The notes below the pieces were generated by a model. That model worked only from the letters and a program-made list of their open reading frames with translations, searched no databases and was not told the DNA's origin. This document shows, in pieces, positions 15,417 to 23,270 of a DNA stretch of 41,100 nucleotides (position 1 is its first letter; the number at the start of each line of letters is the position of its first letter). Position numbers and translations under genes: made by a program. Source of the DNA: CAYJUM01 sp964478915 (GTDB taxonomy: Bacteria > Nitrospirota > Nitrospiria > Nitrospirales > Nitrospiraceae); assembly GCA_964478915.1 (NCBI GenBank), contig CAYZKG010000006.1:1-41100 (forward strand). Direction: 5' to 3'.

Positions 15417-15875
15417 TCATGAGACGACTGATCCCCGGGTGGTCTTCAGATGCTCGATGGCGGCCCTGATGCCCAACAGATAGCCGGTCGGACCGAACCC
15501 TGAGATCTGTCCGAGCGCCACTCCGGCGACATAGGAGCGTTGGCGAAACTCTTCCCGTTTGTAGATGTTCGACAGGTGAACCTCGACGGTGGGAACCCCC
15601 ACCGCGGCAACCGCGTCGCGAAGCGCCACGCTGGTATGCGTCAAGCCGGCAGGATTGATCACGATTGCGTCAAACCGCCCCCTGGCTTCTTGAATCCATG
15701 TCACGAGCTCGCCTTCCATATTCGACTGGCGGATATCCACCACGACTCTTTCCTGCTTCGCCAGCTCGCGTATGGCCTGATTGATCTCATCGAGGGACAC
15801 ATCTCCATAGATCGCTTGCTCGCGAGCGCCCAGGAGATTGAGATTGGGCCCGTGCAACACCAAGATCTGCATCAT
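15417..15875 (-). CDS. aroQ: Type II 3-dehydroquinate dehydratase
   Basis: Third shikimate-pathway step, dehydrating 3-dehydroquinate; a dodecameric cytoplasmic enzyme. Motifs: ILVLHGPNLNLLGAREQAIYG with the catalytic Tyr and substrate-loop Arg, RQSNMEGELV, INPAGLTHTSVALRDA with the catalytic His, and VEVHLSNIYKREEFRQ. From ATG 15875 (MMQILVL) it has 152 aa, the usual size. The open frame reaches back to 15959, but the promoter at 15909-15938 lies inside that stretch, so the longer start is excluded; ATG 15887 is a second option. It heads the aroQ-efp-accB-accC-thiE transcript, following the TPR gene after a 107-base gap. Confidence 0.95.
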   Translation of the reverse strand: MMQILVLHGPNLNLLGAREQAIYGDVSLDEINQAIRELAKQERVVVDIRQSNMEGELVTWIQEARGRFDAIVINPAGLTHTSVALRDAVAAVGVPTVEVHLSNIYKREEFRQRSYVAGVALGQISGFGPTGYLLGIRAAIEHLKTTRGSVVS

Positions 15876-15908
15876 CGACGGCGCCATTCGACAGATCGAA
15901 AGGGGGCC

Positions 15909-15938
15909 ATTGTAGCAGCCTCCGGCCGGAACGGTCAA
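15909..15938 (-). promoter_or_regulatory. Sigma70-type promoter of aroQ-efp-accBC-thiE
   Basis: Minus strand TTGACC (15938-15933), 18-base spacer, TACAAT (15914-15909); predicted start about 15902. Five of six bases match consensus at each box. It gives the metabolic end of the long minus-strand run its own expression, and shows that the upstream in-frame Met codons of aroQ are not used. Confidence 0.7.
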
Positions 15939-15982
15939 ACCGAGCGGAAGCGCTGTCACTAGAGAAGAAGAACTAAGGGCTG

Positions 15983-16621
15983 CTACGCCTCAAGCCGGCG
16001 GCGCTCGATTCGCTCGAGCCAGCGACGCAATTGCGCCACCTTCCACGCAGGCGTGCGGTCTTTCGATGGCGGCTTCTGGCAGCCTGCTTCAACCGAGAGC
16101 CTATCCTCTTCGGACGCTGACGATGAGAACGATGACACCGACAAAGAGGCCTGGCGGAGTTCCTGGACATCGAACTCCAGGGGCGGTCGGAGGCGCCGCT
16201 CGATGACCGCCTTCAAGGCCTGCACTTCCTCGTCTTTCGGATTGGCGGCCAGGAGCATCGAGCAGGCCCGCATGGCGGGACCGAGTGCGTTCTCCTCAAC
16301 GTAGATTTCCGCCAGGGTGCGATGGGCCAAGAGATTCTCGGGGCTCAACTCGACGGCTTCCTCCAAGAGTGCCCGGGCCTTGGCATTGTCGCCCGCCTGA
16401 TAATACGCTCGCCCCAGCGCCACTCGGGCGGCGTGGGAAGTCGGGTGCGTCTTGAGCCCTTCCTCCAGAATCAGGATCGCTTCGGAGAGCCTTCCCGCCT
16501 TCACAAATTCCTCCGCGAGGGGGAGGAACAGCACCGACTCCGGGTTTCGGGCGAGGGCCTCGGCCAGCTTGAATTTCTCGGGCGAGAAGGCCTCTTCTGA
16601 AGGAAGCGAATCGGCCATCAT
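15983..16621 (-). CDS. Tetratricopeptide-repeat protein
   Basis: 212-aa soluble protein with about three TPR units: residues 26-60 (ESVLFLPLAEEFVKAGRLSEA), 61-95 (HAARVALGRAYYQAGDNAKA) and 96-130 (LLAHRTLAEIYVEENALGPA). A low-complexity serine tail (SLSVSSFSSSASEEDR) and a basic C-terminal helix with WKVAQLRRWLERIERRR follow. There is no signal peptide. TPRs mediate protein-protein contacts, and the partner is unknown. ATG 16621 directly follows the coaBC stop (TGAATG), so the two are translationally coupled; ATG 16618 is the alternative. It is the last gene before the aroQ promoter. Confidence 0.88.
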   Translation of the reverse strand: MMADSLPSEEAFSPEKFKLAEALARNPESVLFLPLAEEFVKAGRLSEAILILEEGLKTHPTSHAARVALGRAYYQAGDNAKARALLEEAVELSPENLLAHRTLAEIYVEENALGPAMRACSMLLAANPKDEEVQALKAVIERRLRPPLEFDVQELRQASLSVSSFSSSASEEDRLSVEAGCQKPPSKDRTPAWKVAQLRRWLERIERRRLEA

Positions 16622-17914
16622 TCACCCCTGGGAGGCGGGTGACACAGACCGCGGGGCGGACTTCGGCGAGCTCGCCTCGGCCGAGCTCGCCGCGGGCAGT
16701 CGAGCCACGCGAGGCAAGGCGTGCACCGCGTCGAGAATGCGATCCGCCACGGCGCGCTTCGGCATGAGGTTGAGTTCGATCACCCGGCCGTCGCGATCAA
16801 TCAGCGTCGCGGCGTTCGTGTCTGAGCCAAACCCGGACCCCGCGGCGCTCACGTTGTTCGCCACGATCAGGTCCAGCCCTTTGGCCTTCAATTTCGCCTC
16901 GGCATGCGACCTCAGTGACGTGGTCTCGGCGGCAAATCCAACCAGCACCTGGTGCCTCGCCCGCTTCGCAAGGGTCGCAAGAATGTCTTCGGTGGGGTCG
17001 AGCTCCAGGACGAGCCGGGCCTTTCCGCTCTTCTTGAGCTTCGACGAAGAAGGATGTCGTGGACGGAAATCCGCAACCGCCGCAGCCATGATCAGCACCG
17101 TGCACCAGGCAAACCGCAGTGAGAGGGCCTTGGCCATCTCTTCGGCCGTCGAGACCTGCACGCACTCCACCCCTGCCGGCGCCGGCAGGGATGTCGGGCC
17201 GGTGACCAGCACCACATCGGCGCCCCGTTGTCTCGCCGCTTCGGCCACCGCGTAGCCCATCTTGCCGGTGGAGCGATTGGAGATGAACCGCACGGCATCG
17301 AGGGGTTCGTGGGTCGGGCCGGCCGACACCAATACCCGCTGGCCCGCCCAGTCGCGTCGGATGTGGAGCCGCTCCTCGATGGCGGAGAGAATCCGATCCT
17401 CCTGCGCCAGACGACCCGTCCCCACACGACCTGAAGCCAGCGGTCCTTCCTCCGGCTCCACCACCGTCACGCTCCGCGCGCGCAAGGTGGCGACGTGAGC
17501 TTGGACCGCCGGATGGTCCCACATCCCGCCGTCCATCGCCGGCGCGACGACCACGGGGCACCCCGCCGCCAGCACGAGCGTACTGAGCAGGTCGTCGGCC
17601 AGACCCAAGGCGCACTTGGCAAGGGCGTGCGCCGTCGCCGGCGCGATCACCACGACCTCGGCCTGCTCGGCCAGCGTCAGGTGCAGCATCTCCTCGTGCG
17701 CCGCAAACAGGTCGCTGGCCACGGGGCGTTTGGACAACACTTCGAACGTCAATGGGGTCACGAATCGTTTGGCCGACTCGGTCATCACCACCGAGACTTC
17801 AGCCCCTTCCTGAACCAGCGCCCGGAGGAGACCGACCGCCTTATAGGCGGCAATGCTCCCGGTTACCCCCAGCACGACGCGCCTTCCCGCAAATCGGCCT
17901 GTTCCCGATGCCAT
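16622..17914 (-). CDS. coaBC: Bifunctional phosphopantothenoylcysteine decarboxylase / phosphopantothenate-cysteine ligase
   Basis: Two consecutive steps of coenzyme A synthesis. The N-terminal FMN-dependent CoaC domain (about 8-185) has GVTGSIAAYKA, the catalytic His78 in MLHLTL, APATAHALAKCALGLADDLLST and the substrate motif PAMDGGMW. The C-terminal CoaB domain (about 190-400) has SAGPTHEPLDAVRFISNRSTGKMGYA, AAAVADFRP, KLKK and LIVANNVS. Two positions differ from the E. coli enzyme: Asp128 replaces the Asn of PXMNXXMW, and Ser161 (PLASGRVGTGR) replaces the active-site Cys158 of the flap. ATG 17914 has GGAG upstream, five bases after rpoZ. The C-terminal 25 residues are Ala/Ser/Pro-rich. Confidence 0.94.
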   Translation of the reverse strand: MASGTGRFAGRRVVLGVTGSIAAYKAVGLLRALVQEGAEVSVVMTESAKRFVTPLTFEVLSKRPVASDLFAAHEEMLHLTLAEQAEVVVIAPATAHALAKCALGLADDLLSTLVLAAGCPVVVAPAMDGGMWDHPAVQAHVATLRARSVTVVEPEEGPLASGRVGTGRLAQEDRILSAIEERLHIRRDWAGQRVLVSAGPTHEPLDAVRFISNRSTGKMGYAVAEAARQRGADVVLVTGPTSLPAPAGVECVQVSTAEEMAKALSLRFAWCTVLIMAAAVADFRPRHPSSSKLKKSGKARLVLELDPTEDILATLAKRARHQVLVGFAAETTSLRSHAEAKLKAKGLDLIVANNVSAAGSGFGSDTNAATLIDRDGRVIELNLMPKRAVADRILDAVHALPRVARLPAASSAEASSPKSAPRSVSPASQG

Positions 17915-17919
17915 GATCG

Positions 17920-18285
17920 CTACTCCTCGCTATCGTTCTCGGTGCCCTTGGCTGACGAATCATCCACGTACACGCTGAGATCTTTCTTGATCGCTTGAAC
18001 GTCTTCTTCAGATTCCAACACCGACATGCGCTCGACCTCGCCTTCCTTGCTGCGCTTGGCCTCCTTCATCGCCTGACGAGCATCCTTCCCCATCAGGAAC
18101 TCGATCCGGCCGTGCAACACCTCTTCCAGCGCAATCGTCGTCTCCTTGGTAAACTTGGACGGGCCGACGGGCTGGGCGCCTTGCATCAGGTGCTTGGCGC
18201 GTTGCGACGACGCAAGGACCAGCCGGTGACGAGAGTCGAACCGCTTGGGACTGTTTTCGGGCAGCAATGCCAGGGCATCAATCAT
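17920..18285 (-). CDS. rpoZ: DNA-directed RNA polymerase omega subunit
   Basis: Omega helps assemble and stabilise beta-prime in RNA polymerase. The 121-aa protein is longer than E. coli omega (about 90 aa). The family core is visible as SRHRLVLASSQRAKHLMQG, followed by FTKETTIALEEVLHGRIEF. The C-terminal third is acidic and low in complexity (EGEVERMSVLESEEDVQA and SSAKGTENDSEE). Its place right after gmk and before coaBC is a widespread arrangement and supports the call as much as the sequence does. The start at 18285 follows the gmk stop by 43 bases. Confidence 0.9.
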   Translation of the reverse strand: MIDALALLPENSPKRFDSRHRLVLASSQRAKHLMQGAQPVGPSKFTKETTIALEEVLHGRIEFLMGKDARQAMKEAKRSKEGEVERMSVLESEEDVQAIKKDLSVYVDDSSAKGTENDSEE

Positions 18286-18328
18286 CGGTCACGATCTCCT
18301 TCCTGGTTCGACCCCGCCTTCAGGCCGC

Positions 18329-18943
18329 TCAGTCCGCGCGGAACTGAGCCTCGATCCATGCGGGGTCCAGACGCTTCGTCCTGACCCGCTCCGTAAGAAT
18401 GATGGCTTCGAGTTCCTTCAGTGCTTGCTTCACATCATCGTTCCTGATCACGTAGTCATAATGCTGGTAGCTCCAGACCTCCTCTCGCGCTTGCTTCAGT
18501 CGCCGTTCGATTTCCTCGGGAGAATCGCCCGCCCGCTGCAGCAGCCTCGAGCGAAGGGCCTGCAAGGACGGCGGGAGAATATAGATGTAAATCGCCTCCT
18601 CGAACCGCTGCTTGATCTGCATGGCCCCTTGGGTATCGACATCCATGAGAACATCGATTCCGCCGTCCATCGTCTCGGTCAGCATGCGTTTCGGCGTCCC
18701 GTAGAGATGGCCGTACACCGTGGCCCATTCGGCGAATTCACCGCGGCTGACCATCTCGCGGAACAGCGGCTCGTCCACGAAGAAATATTCCCGCCCATGC
18801 CGCTCTCCGGGACGGGGGCATCGTGTCGTGTAGGACACGGAATGCTTCAACCCCGGCACCGCCGCGACGATCTGCTGGCACAGCGTCGTCTTTCCGGCTC
18901 CGGACGGCGCCGAGACCACAAAAAGGATTCCCTTCCGCCCCAT
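18329..18943 (-). CDS. gmk: Guanylate kinase
   Basis: Phosphorylates GMP to GDP, feeding nucleotide and (p)ppGpp pools. At 204 aa it has the typical length. It shows the P-loop SAPSGAGKTTL, SVSYTTRCPRPGERHGREYFFV (GMP-binding Ser/Arg/Tyr), EWATVYGHLYGTPK, DVLMDVDTQGAMQIK and the lid arginines in RLLQRAGDSPEEIERRL. It begins at ATG 18943, 21 bases after yicC, in the conserved yicC-gmk-rpoZ order. Confidence 0.96.
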   Translation of the reverse strand: MGRKGILFVVSAPSGAGKTTLCQQIVAAVPGLKHSVSYTTRCPRPGERHGREYFFVDEPLFREMVSRGEFAEWATVYGHLYGTPKRMLTETMDGGIDVLMDVDTQGAMQIKQRFEEAIYIYILPPSLQALRSRLLQRAGDSPEEIERRLKQAREEVWSYQHYDYVIRNDDVKQALKELEAIILTERVRTKRLDPAWIEAQFRAD

Positions 18944-18964
18944 CTGAAGTCCCCGTGCCTGTGT

Positions 18965-19843
18965 TTATTCGATATTCTGAACCTGTTCGCGGATCTTTTC
19001 CAGTTCAGCCTTCATGCGCACCACGTGCGCCGTGACCTCGGAGTCATTCGCCTTCGATCCGATGGTGTTGACCTCCCGACCCATCTCCTGGATCAGGAAA
19101 TCCAGCGTCCGGCCGACCGATTCCCCCCCTCGTTGCGCCGTCTCGAACTGGGTCAGATGGCAGGCCAACCTCGTCAGCTCTTCGGTCACGTCGCACCGAT
19201 CGGCGTACAGCGCCAGCTCCTGATTCAATCTGGAGGTCTCCACCTGTCCCGCGCCGATCACCTGCTCGACGCGCGTTTTCATACGCTCGAAATAGCCGTG
19301 CACCACGGCGGGGACCCGAGCGCTGACCGCCTCCATGGCCTCCCGGATAGTCACGAGCCTTCGCTTGATATCCCGAGCCAATTCCCCTCCCTCCCGACGG
19401 CGCATGGCCTGCAGGTCCGTCAACGCTCCGTTGAGCAGCCGCGCGATGAGTTTCTTCGCCCGGGTCAGATCAGTCGGTCGGTCCGTCACGGTGACGATGT
19501 CCCGGAAGCTCGCCAACAGGGAGACATCGATCGTCCCGGGAAGACGAAGCTCCTTCTGCAGCTCGCGGAGCAGGGTATGGTACTGTCTGGCCAGTTTCCG
19601 ATCCACGTGGGGAACTCGCACGCCATCTTGGTCACCGGTCAATGACACGGTCACTTCGACCCGTCCGCGCTGGCAGCGCCGCTGCACCGACCGCTTCAGA
19701 TCGTCTTCCAGGAAGGTGAGGACCCTCGGGAGCCGCGTCACGACCTCGCAGAAGCGATGATTGACCGACCGCACCTCCACCACGAGCGACATCCCGTTCC
19801 ACGTGCCCTCCCGCCGGCCATAGCCCGTCATGCTGTTGATCAT
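18965..19843 (-). CDS. yicC: YicC-family endoribonuclease
   Basis: 292-aa member of the YicC family, described in E. coli as an endoribonuclease that cuts structured small RNA. The N-terminal signature is intact (MINSMTGYGRREGTWNG, VEVRSVNHRFCEV, RLP), and so is the C-terminal DUF1732 part (RLNQELALYADRCDVTEELTRLACHLTQF, GRTLDFLIQEMGREVNTIGSKANDSEVTAHVVRMKAELEKIREQVQNIE read in segments). ATG 19843 overlaps the nth stop as ATGA; frames upstream of it belong to nth. It precedes gmk by 21 bases, an arrangement seen across many phyla. Confidence 0.94.
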   Translation of the reverse strand: MINSMTGYGRREGTWNGMSLVVEVRSVNHRFCEVVTRLPRVLTFLEDDLKRSVQRRCQRGRVEVTVSLTGDQDGVRVPHVDRKLARQYHTLLRELQKELRLPGTIDVSLLASFRDIVTVTDRPTDLTRAKKLIARLLNGALTDLQAMRRREGGELARDIKRRLVTIREAMEAVSARVPAVVHGYFERMKTRVEQVIGAGQVETSRLNQELALYADRCDVTEELTRLACHLTQFETAQRGGESVGRTLDFLIQEMGREVNTIGSKANDSEVTAHVVRMKAELEKIREQVQNIE

Positions 19844-20514
19844 GGATGTTGCTTCCCTTCCCAGGGGCATTCCGCGTACACGGCGCACTCCCCGCACCTG
19901 GGGCGCCGGGCCAGGCAGACGTACCGGCCGTGCAGGAGAAGCCGCTGCGAGCCGGATGTCCATTGCTGCACGGGCAGCAGCCGTTGCAGGTCGCATTCGA
20001 TCCGCTCGGGATCGTCGCTCGCGGACAAGGCCAGGCGCTGGGACACCCGCTTGACGTGAGTGTCCACCACCACGGCCGGCTTGCCGAAACAGGCGCCGAG
20101 TATGACATTGGCGGTTTTCCGGCCCACTCCGGACAGCGTGACCAGGGCGTCCATCGTGGCCGGCACTTGGCCTCCGAATCGCTCCTCCAGCGCGCGCCCG
20201 CACGCGATAATGCTTCTGGCCTTGCTCTTGAAGAAGCCGGTGGACCTGATCATCGTTTCCAATTCGGCCGGAACTGCGCGCGCGTAGTCGATGGCCCGTC
20301 GGTACCGCCGGAACAGCCCCGGCGTCACCTGGTTGACACGCTGGTCGGTGCACTGCGCCGAGAGGATCGTGGCGATCAGCAATTCCAGCGGAGACGAGTG
20401 CGCCAGTTCCACCCTGGCCGATGGGAACTCTTTCTCGAGGCCACGAATGATGCGCGCGGCCCGTCGCCTGGCCGCGGGCGGAGCACCGTTGGCAGCCGGC
20501 GCAGCCTTTTTCAA
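19840..20514 (-). CDS. nth: Endonuclease III (DNA glycosylase/AP lyase)
   Basis: Base-excision repair enzyme that removes oxidised pyrimidines and nicks the abasic site. The 224-aa protein has the helix-hairpin-helix LSGVGRKTANVIL with catalytic Lys133, catalytic Asp151 in VVVDTHVKR, and a C-terminal [4Fe-4S] loop C200-x6-C207-x2-C210-x5-C216. The N-terminal 20 residues are Ala/Arg-rich. The start is TTG 20514, supported by AGGAG four bases upstream and a TTGA overlap with the hflX stop; it in turn overlaps yicC by four bases. The cluster could draw on the Mrp Fe-S carrier found in the window. Confidence 0.96.
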   Translation of the reverse strand: MKKAAPAANGAPPAARRRAARIIRGLEKEFPSARVELAHSSPLELLIATILSAQCTDQRVNQVTPGLFRRYRRAIDYARAVPAELETMIRSTGFFKSKARSIIACGRALEERFGGQVPATMDALVTLSGVGRKTANVILGACFGKPAVVVDTHVKRVSQRLALSASDDPERIECDLQRLLPVQQWTSGSQRLLLHGRYVCLARRPRCGECAVYAECPWEGKQHP

Positions 20515-22121
20515 CTGACTCCTACCCGACTGCCGATCAGCCGGCCGGGGGCTTCGGTCGAATCGCCCTTCTCCGCGCGAGCGGCCAGCACGCGATCCAG
20601 CACGTCGATCAACGGGGCGAGCGTCTCCGGCCTCAACGCGGAAACCCCCACCGCGCCGTACCGGTGACAGAGCCCTTCGGTTTCTTCGGGAGGGAGCCGG
20701 TCACACTTATTGAACACGAGCACGCGCGGAATCCCCTCCAGCTCCAGTTCGGCCAGGATGGCATCGACCGCTTCGATCTGTCGCTCGAATGTCTTGGCGC
20801 TGGCATCCACGAGGTGCAGGAGCAGATCGGCGTCACGCAACTCTTCCAGGGTCGTGCGGAAGGCGCCCATCAGATCCTTGGGCAGGTCGCGGATGAATCC
20901 GACGGTGTCGGTGATGATGGCATCCCGATTCCGAGGGAAGCGCAGCCGGCGGCTCGACGTATCGAGCGTCTCGAACGGCCGGTCTTCGGCCGGCACCCGG
21001 CTGTCGGTGAGCGCGTTCAACAGCGTGGATTTCCCTGCGTTGGTGTACCCCACGATCGAAATGATCGGGATCTTTTCCCGGACCCGGAGCGCCCGTCGTT
21101 GATCGCGCCGGCGCGCGGCAGCCTGCAACTCCCGTTCGAGATGCGAGATTCGCTGCCGCACGCGCCGCCGGTCGGTTTCGAGTTTGGTCTCCCCCGGGCC
21201 TCGCCCTCCGATCCCGCCGCCGAGCCGCGAGAGAGCCGTGCTCCGCTCGCTCAATCGGGGCAACAGGTACCGGAGCTGCGCCAGCTCCACCTGGATCTTT
21301 CCCTCCCGGCTGTGGGCGCGGCGGGCGAAGATGTCCAGGATGAGTTGCGTTCGGTCGATGACCCTGAGCTCGGTCGCCTCTCCGATCGCCCGGACCTGCG
21401 CGGGCGTGAGATCTTGGTCGAAGATCAGCAGATCGGCGCCGCGCTGCAGAGCCTTGATCACGACTTCCTTCAGCTTGCCGCTTCCCAAGAGATACTTTGG
21501 GTGGATCTCCTGCGGCCGCTGAACCACGGTCTCACAGACTTCCAAGTCGTCCGACTTCGCCAGCTCGGCCAGTTCCTCCAGCCGCTCTTCCTGCTCGAGC
21601 CGGCTCCGTTTGGAGGCACTGATCAACAGGGCGGTGTCCTTGCGGTCGGCGACGCTATGCCGGACGATCTCACGCGCCACCTCCGACTCGAGCGCATCGA
21701 TGAACTGCCCGCAGTCGAGGTGAAAGGCGTGGAACGGGCGGGGTTCGAGCACGTCGTAGGCATGACCGTCGGGATTGGGGGGAACGATGTGCGCAAGATA
21801 GAGATCCGCCGGCGCTCCCTGGGGATCGACTCCGATCGCGGCAATGAGGTCGAGCCAGAGCAGCGCGATGTCCGTCAAGTCGTCTTGAGTCAGCGGCTCG
21901 TTCGACAGGTGGGTGTGAACCAGCCGCACGCCGCGCAAGAATCGGCGGCCATGACGGAACCCTGACAGCACGGTGAGGTCAAGCTCACGGCCGGTGCCGA
22001 CAAGGACCTGCTCGATGGCACCGCGTCGGTTGATGAGCAGGCCGACCTGGCGACGGATCTCGTGGGAGAGTTCCGTGCAGGCACGGGCCGCCTCGGGGGA
22101 GATCACTTTGTCAACCGGCAC
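20511..22121 (-). CDS. hflX: GTPase HflX (ribosome-splitting factor)
   Basis: HflX splits stalled 70S or 100S ribosomes under stress. From the first standard start codon (GTG 22121) it has 536 aa: an N-terminal region with VHTHLSNEPLTQDDLTD that I associate with the long HflX type, the nucleotide-binding HflX domain (QRPQEIHPKYLLGSGKL, LLIFDQDLTPAQ, LDIFARRAHSREGKIQVELAQL), the glycine-rich linker GGGIGGRGPGETKLE, then the G domain with GYTNAGKST, DTSSR, DTVGF and NKCD. GTG 22121 has GGAG only two bases upstream, and coding continues further upstream (see next entry). nth overlaps its stop. It probably shares a transcript with tsaD and clpC. Confidence 0.93.
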   Translation of the reverse strand: MPVDKVISPEAARACTELSHEIRRQVGLLINRRGAIEQVLVGTGRELDLTVLSGFRHGRRFLRGVRLVHTHLSNEPLTQDDLTDIALLWLDLIAAIGVDPQGAPADLYLAHIVPPNPDGHAYDVLEPRPFHAFHLDCGQFIDALESEVAREIVRHSVADRKDTALLISASKRSRLEQEERLEELAELAKSDDLEVCETVVQRPQEIHPKYLLGSGKLKEVVIKALQRGADLLIFDQDLTPAQVRAIGEATELRVIDRTQLILDIFARRAHSREGKIQVELAQLRYLLPRLSERSTALSRLGGGIGGRGPGETKLETDRRRVRQRISHLERELQAAARRRDQRRALRVREKIPIISIVGYTNAGKSTLLNALTDSRVPAEDRPFETLDTSSRRLRFPRNRDAIITDTVGFIRDLPKDLMGAFRTTLEELRDADLLLHLVDASAKTFERQIEAVDAILAELELEGIPRVLVFNKCDRLPPEETEGLCHRYGAVGVSALRPETLAPLIDVLDRVLAARAEKGDSTEAPGRLIGSRVGVS

Positions 22122-22199
22122 TCTCCGGCGATAGAGCCGTTCGAGCCGAACGAGTTGGCTCGCTTTCAGGCCGGTCAGGTTTCCATAGAGCGTGGGAAT
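22122..22199 (-). other. hflX: Probable N-terminal extension of HflX with an ATT start
   Basis: In frame with hflX and free of stops, these 26 codons read IPTLYGNLTGLKASQLVRLE followed by RLYRRR before the GTG. This closely resembles how long HflX proteins begin, from my memory of the family (GN-x-x-GLK-x-SQL-x-x-LERLYRRR). The stretch has no ATG, GTG or TTG; the first in-frame stop upstream is TAG overlapping the tsaD end. An ATT at 22199 lies 14 bases after the tsaD stop, with AAAGGGA about nine bases in front. ATT initiation, as in infC, is the simplest reading; CTG codons inside are alternatives. Confidence 0.55.
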
Positions 22200-22213
22200 G
22201 GTCGAGCGTCCCT

Positions 22214-23254
22214 TTAGGTTTGAAGGCTAAGGGTTTGATCGTCTTGCGGCAGTTCCAGGCTGGCCTCCGCCTCCAGTTCCCAGGAGTCCCGGTGGCCGGC
22301 GCGATAGAGATGATACCCGGCTGCGGCGATCATCGCCGCGTTGTCCGTACAGTAGGCCGGCCGGGGTAGAGCCAGCTCGATGCCTTCCGCCGCCGCGCGC
22401 GCCCCGAGCAAGGTTCGGAGCCTCGAGTTCGCCGAGACACCGCCGACCACCGCCAGCGCGCGGACCTTATGCCGTCGTACCGCTTCGAAAGCTTTGTCCA
22501 CCAGGACCTGCACGATCGCCTCCTGGAAGCCGGCTGCGACATCGGCCACCGGGCGGGCGATGCCGCGGCGATCGAGATCGCGCAGGTAGTACAGCAAGGC
22601 GGTCTTGATCCCGCTGAAGCTGAAGTCCAGTCGTCGCCGCGTCGGATAGGGCCGAGGGAACGGGATGGCCCTGGGGTCGCCCTTGCGGGCGAGGGCGTCA
22701 ATGGCCGGGCCACCCGGATAGCCGAGCTCCAGCATCTTGGCCGCCTTGTCAAAAGCCTCCCCGGCTGCATCGTCCAGGGTCTGACCGATGAGCCGGTAGC
22801 GGCCCGGGTGATTGACCAGGTACAGATGCGTGTGGCCGCCCGAGACCACCAACACGATGCAAGATGTCGGGAGGTCCGGGCGCTCGAGCCACGCGGAGGC
22901 CATGTGCCCTTCCAGATGATGCACGCCGATCAGAGGGATCCTCAGCGCATAGGCCAGGGCCTTCCCGAAGCTGACTCCCACCAGCAGCGCCCCGGCGAGC
23001 CCCGGTCCTCGGGTGACCACGACGGCGCTCAGGCTCGACCGCCCCACGCCGGCGCGCTCGAGGGCTTCGGCCACCACTCCCTCGATGACCTCGATGTGGC
23101 GGCGGGATGCCAGCTCCGGCACCACCCCGCCGTACCGCCCGTGCAGATCCTCTTGCGAGGACACCACGCTCGACAGCACGCGAGCCGGCCCCTGCAGGAC
23201 TGCGGCGGCGGTTTCGTCGCAGGACGTCTCAAGCCCGAGCAAGATAGGTTCCAT
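22214..23254 (-). CDS. tsaD: tRNA N6-threonylcarbamoyladenosine transferase TsaD
   Basis: Transfers the threonylcarbamoyl group to A37 of ANN-decoding tRNAs, working with TsaB/TsaE. At 346 aa it has the normal size. Motifs: LGLETSCDETAAAV, RYGGVVPELASRRH, TRGPGLAGALLVG, the metal-binding histidines in HHLEGHMAS, VSGGHTHL, DDAAGEAFDKAAKML, FSGIKTALL and GGVSANSRLR. ATG 23254 is the family start; its ribosome binding site is weak. It is 16 bases after the TPR gene and 14 bases before the proposed hflX start. TsaB and TsaE genes are not in the window. Confidence 0.97.
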   Translation of the reverse strand: MEPILLGLETSCDETAAAVLQGPARVLSSVVSSQEDLHGRYGGVVPELASRRHIEVIEGVVAEALERAGVGRSSLSAVVVTRGPGLAGALLVGVSFGKALAYALRIPLIGVHHLEGHMASAWLERPDLPTSCIVLVVSGGHTHLYLVNHPGRYRLIGQTLDDAAGEAFDKAAKMLELGYPGGPAIDALARKGDPRAIPFPRPYPTRRRLDFSFSGIKTALLYYLRDLDRRGIARPVADVAAGFQEAIVQVLVDKAFEAVRRHKVRALAVVGGVSANSRLRTLLGARAAAEGIELALPRPAYCTDNAAMIAAAGYHLYRAGHRDSWELEAEASLELPQDDQTLSLQT

Positions 23255-23270
23255 GCGGTGACCAGCAGCG

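Noticed and set aside
14824..15980. THI (TPP) riboswitch controlling the thiE-containing transcript
   Set aside because: The leader between the aroQ promoter and aroQ is only about 27 bases, too short for a riboswitch, and there is none between genes.
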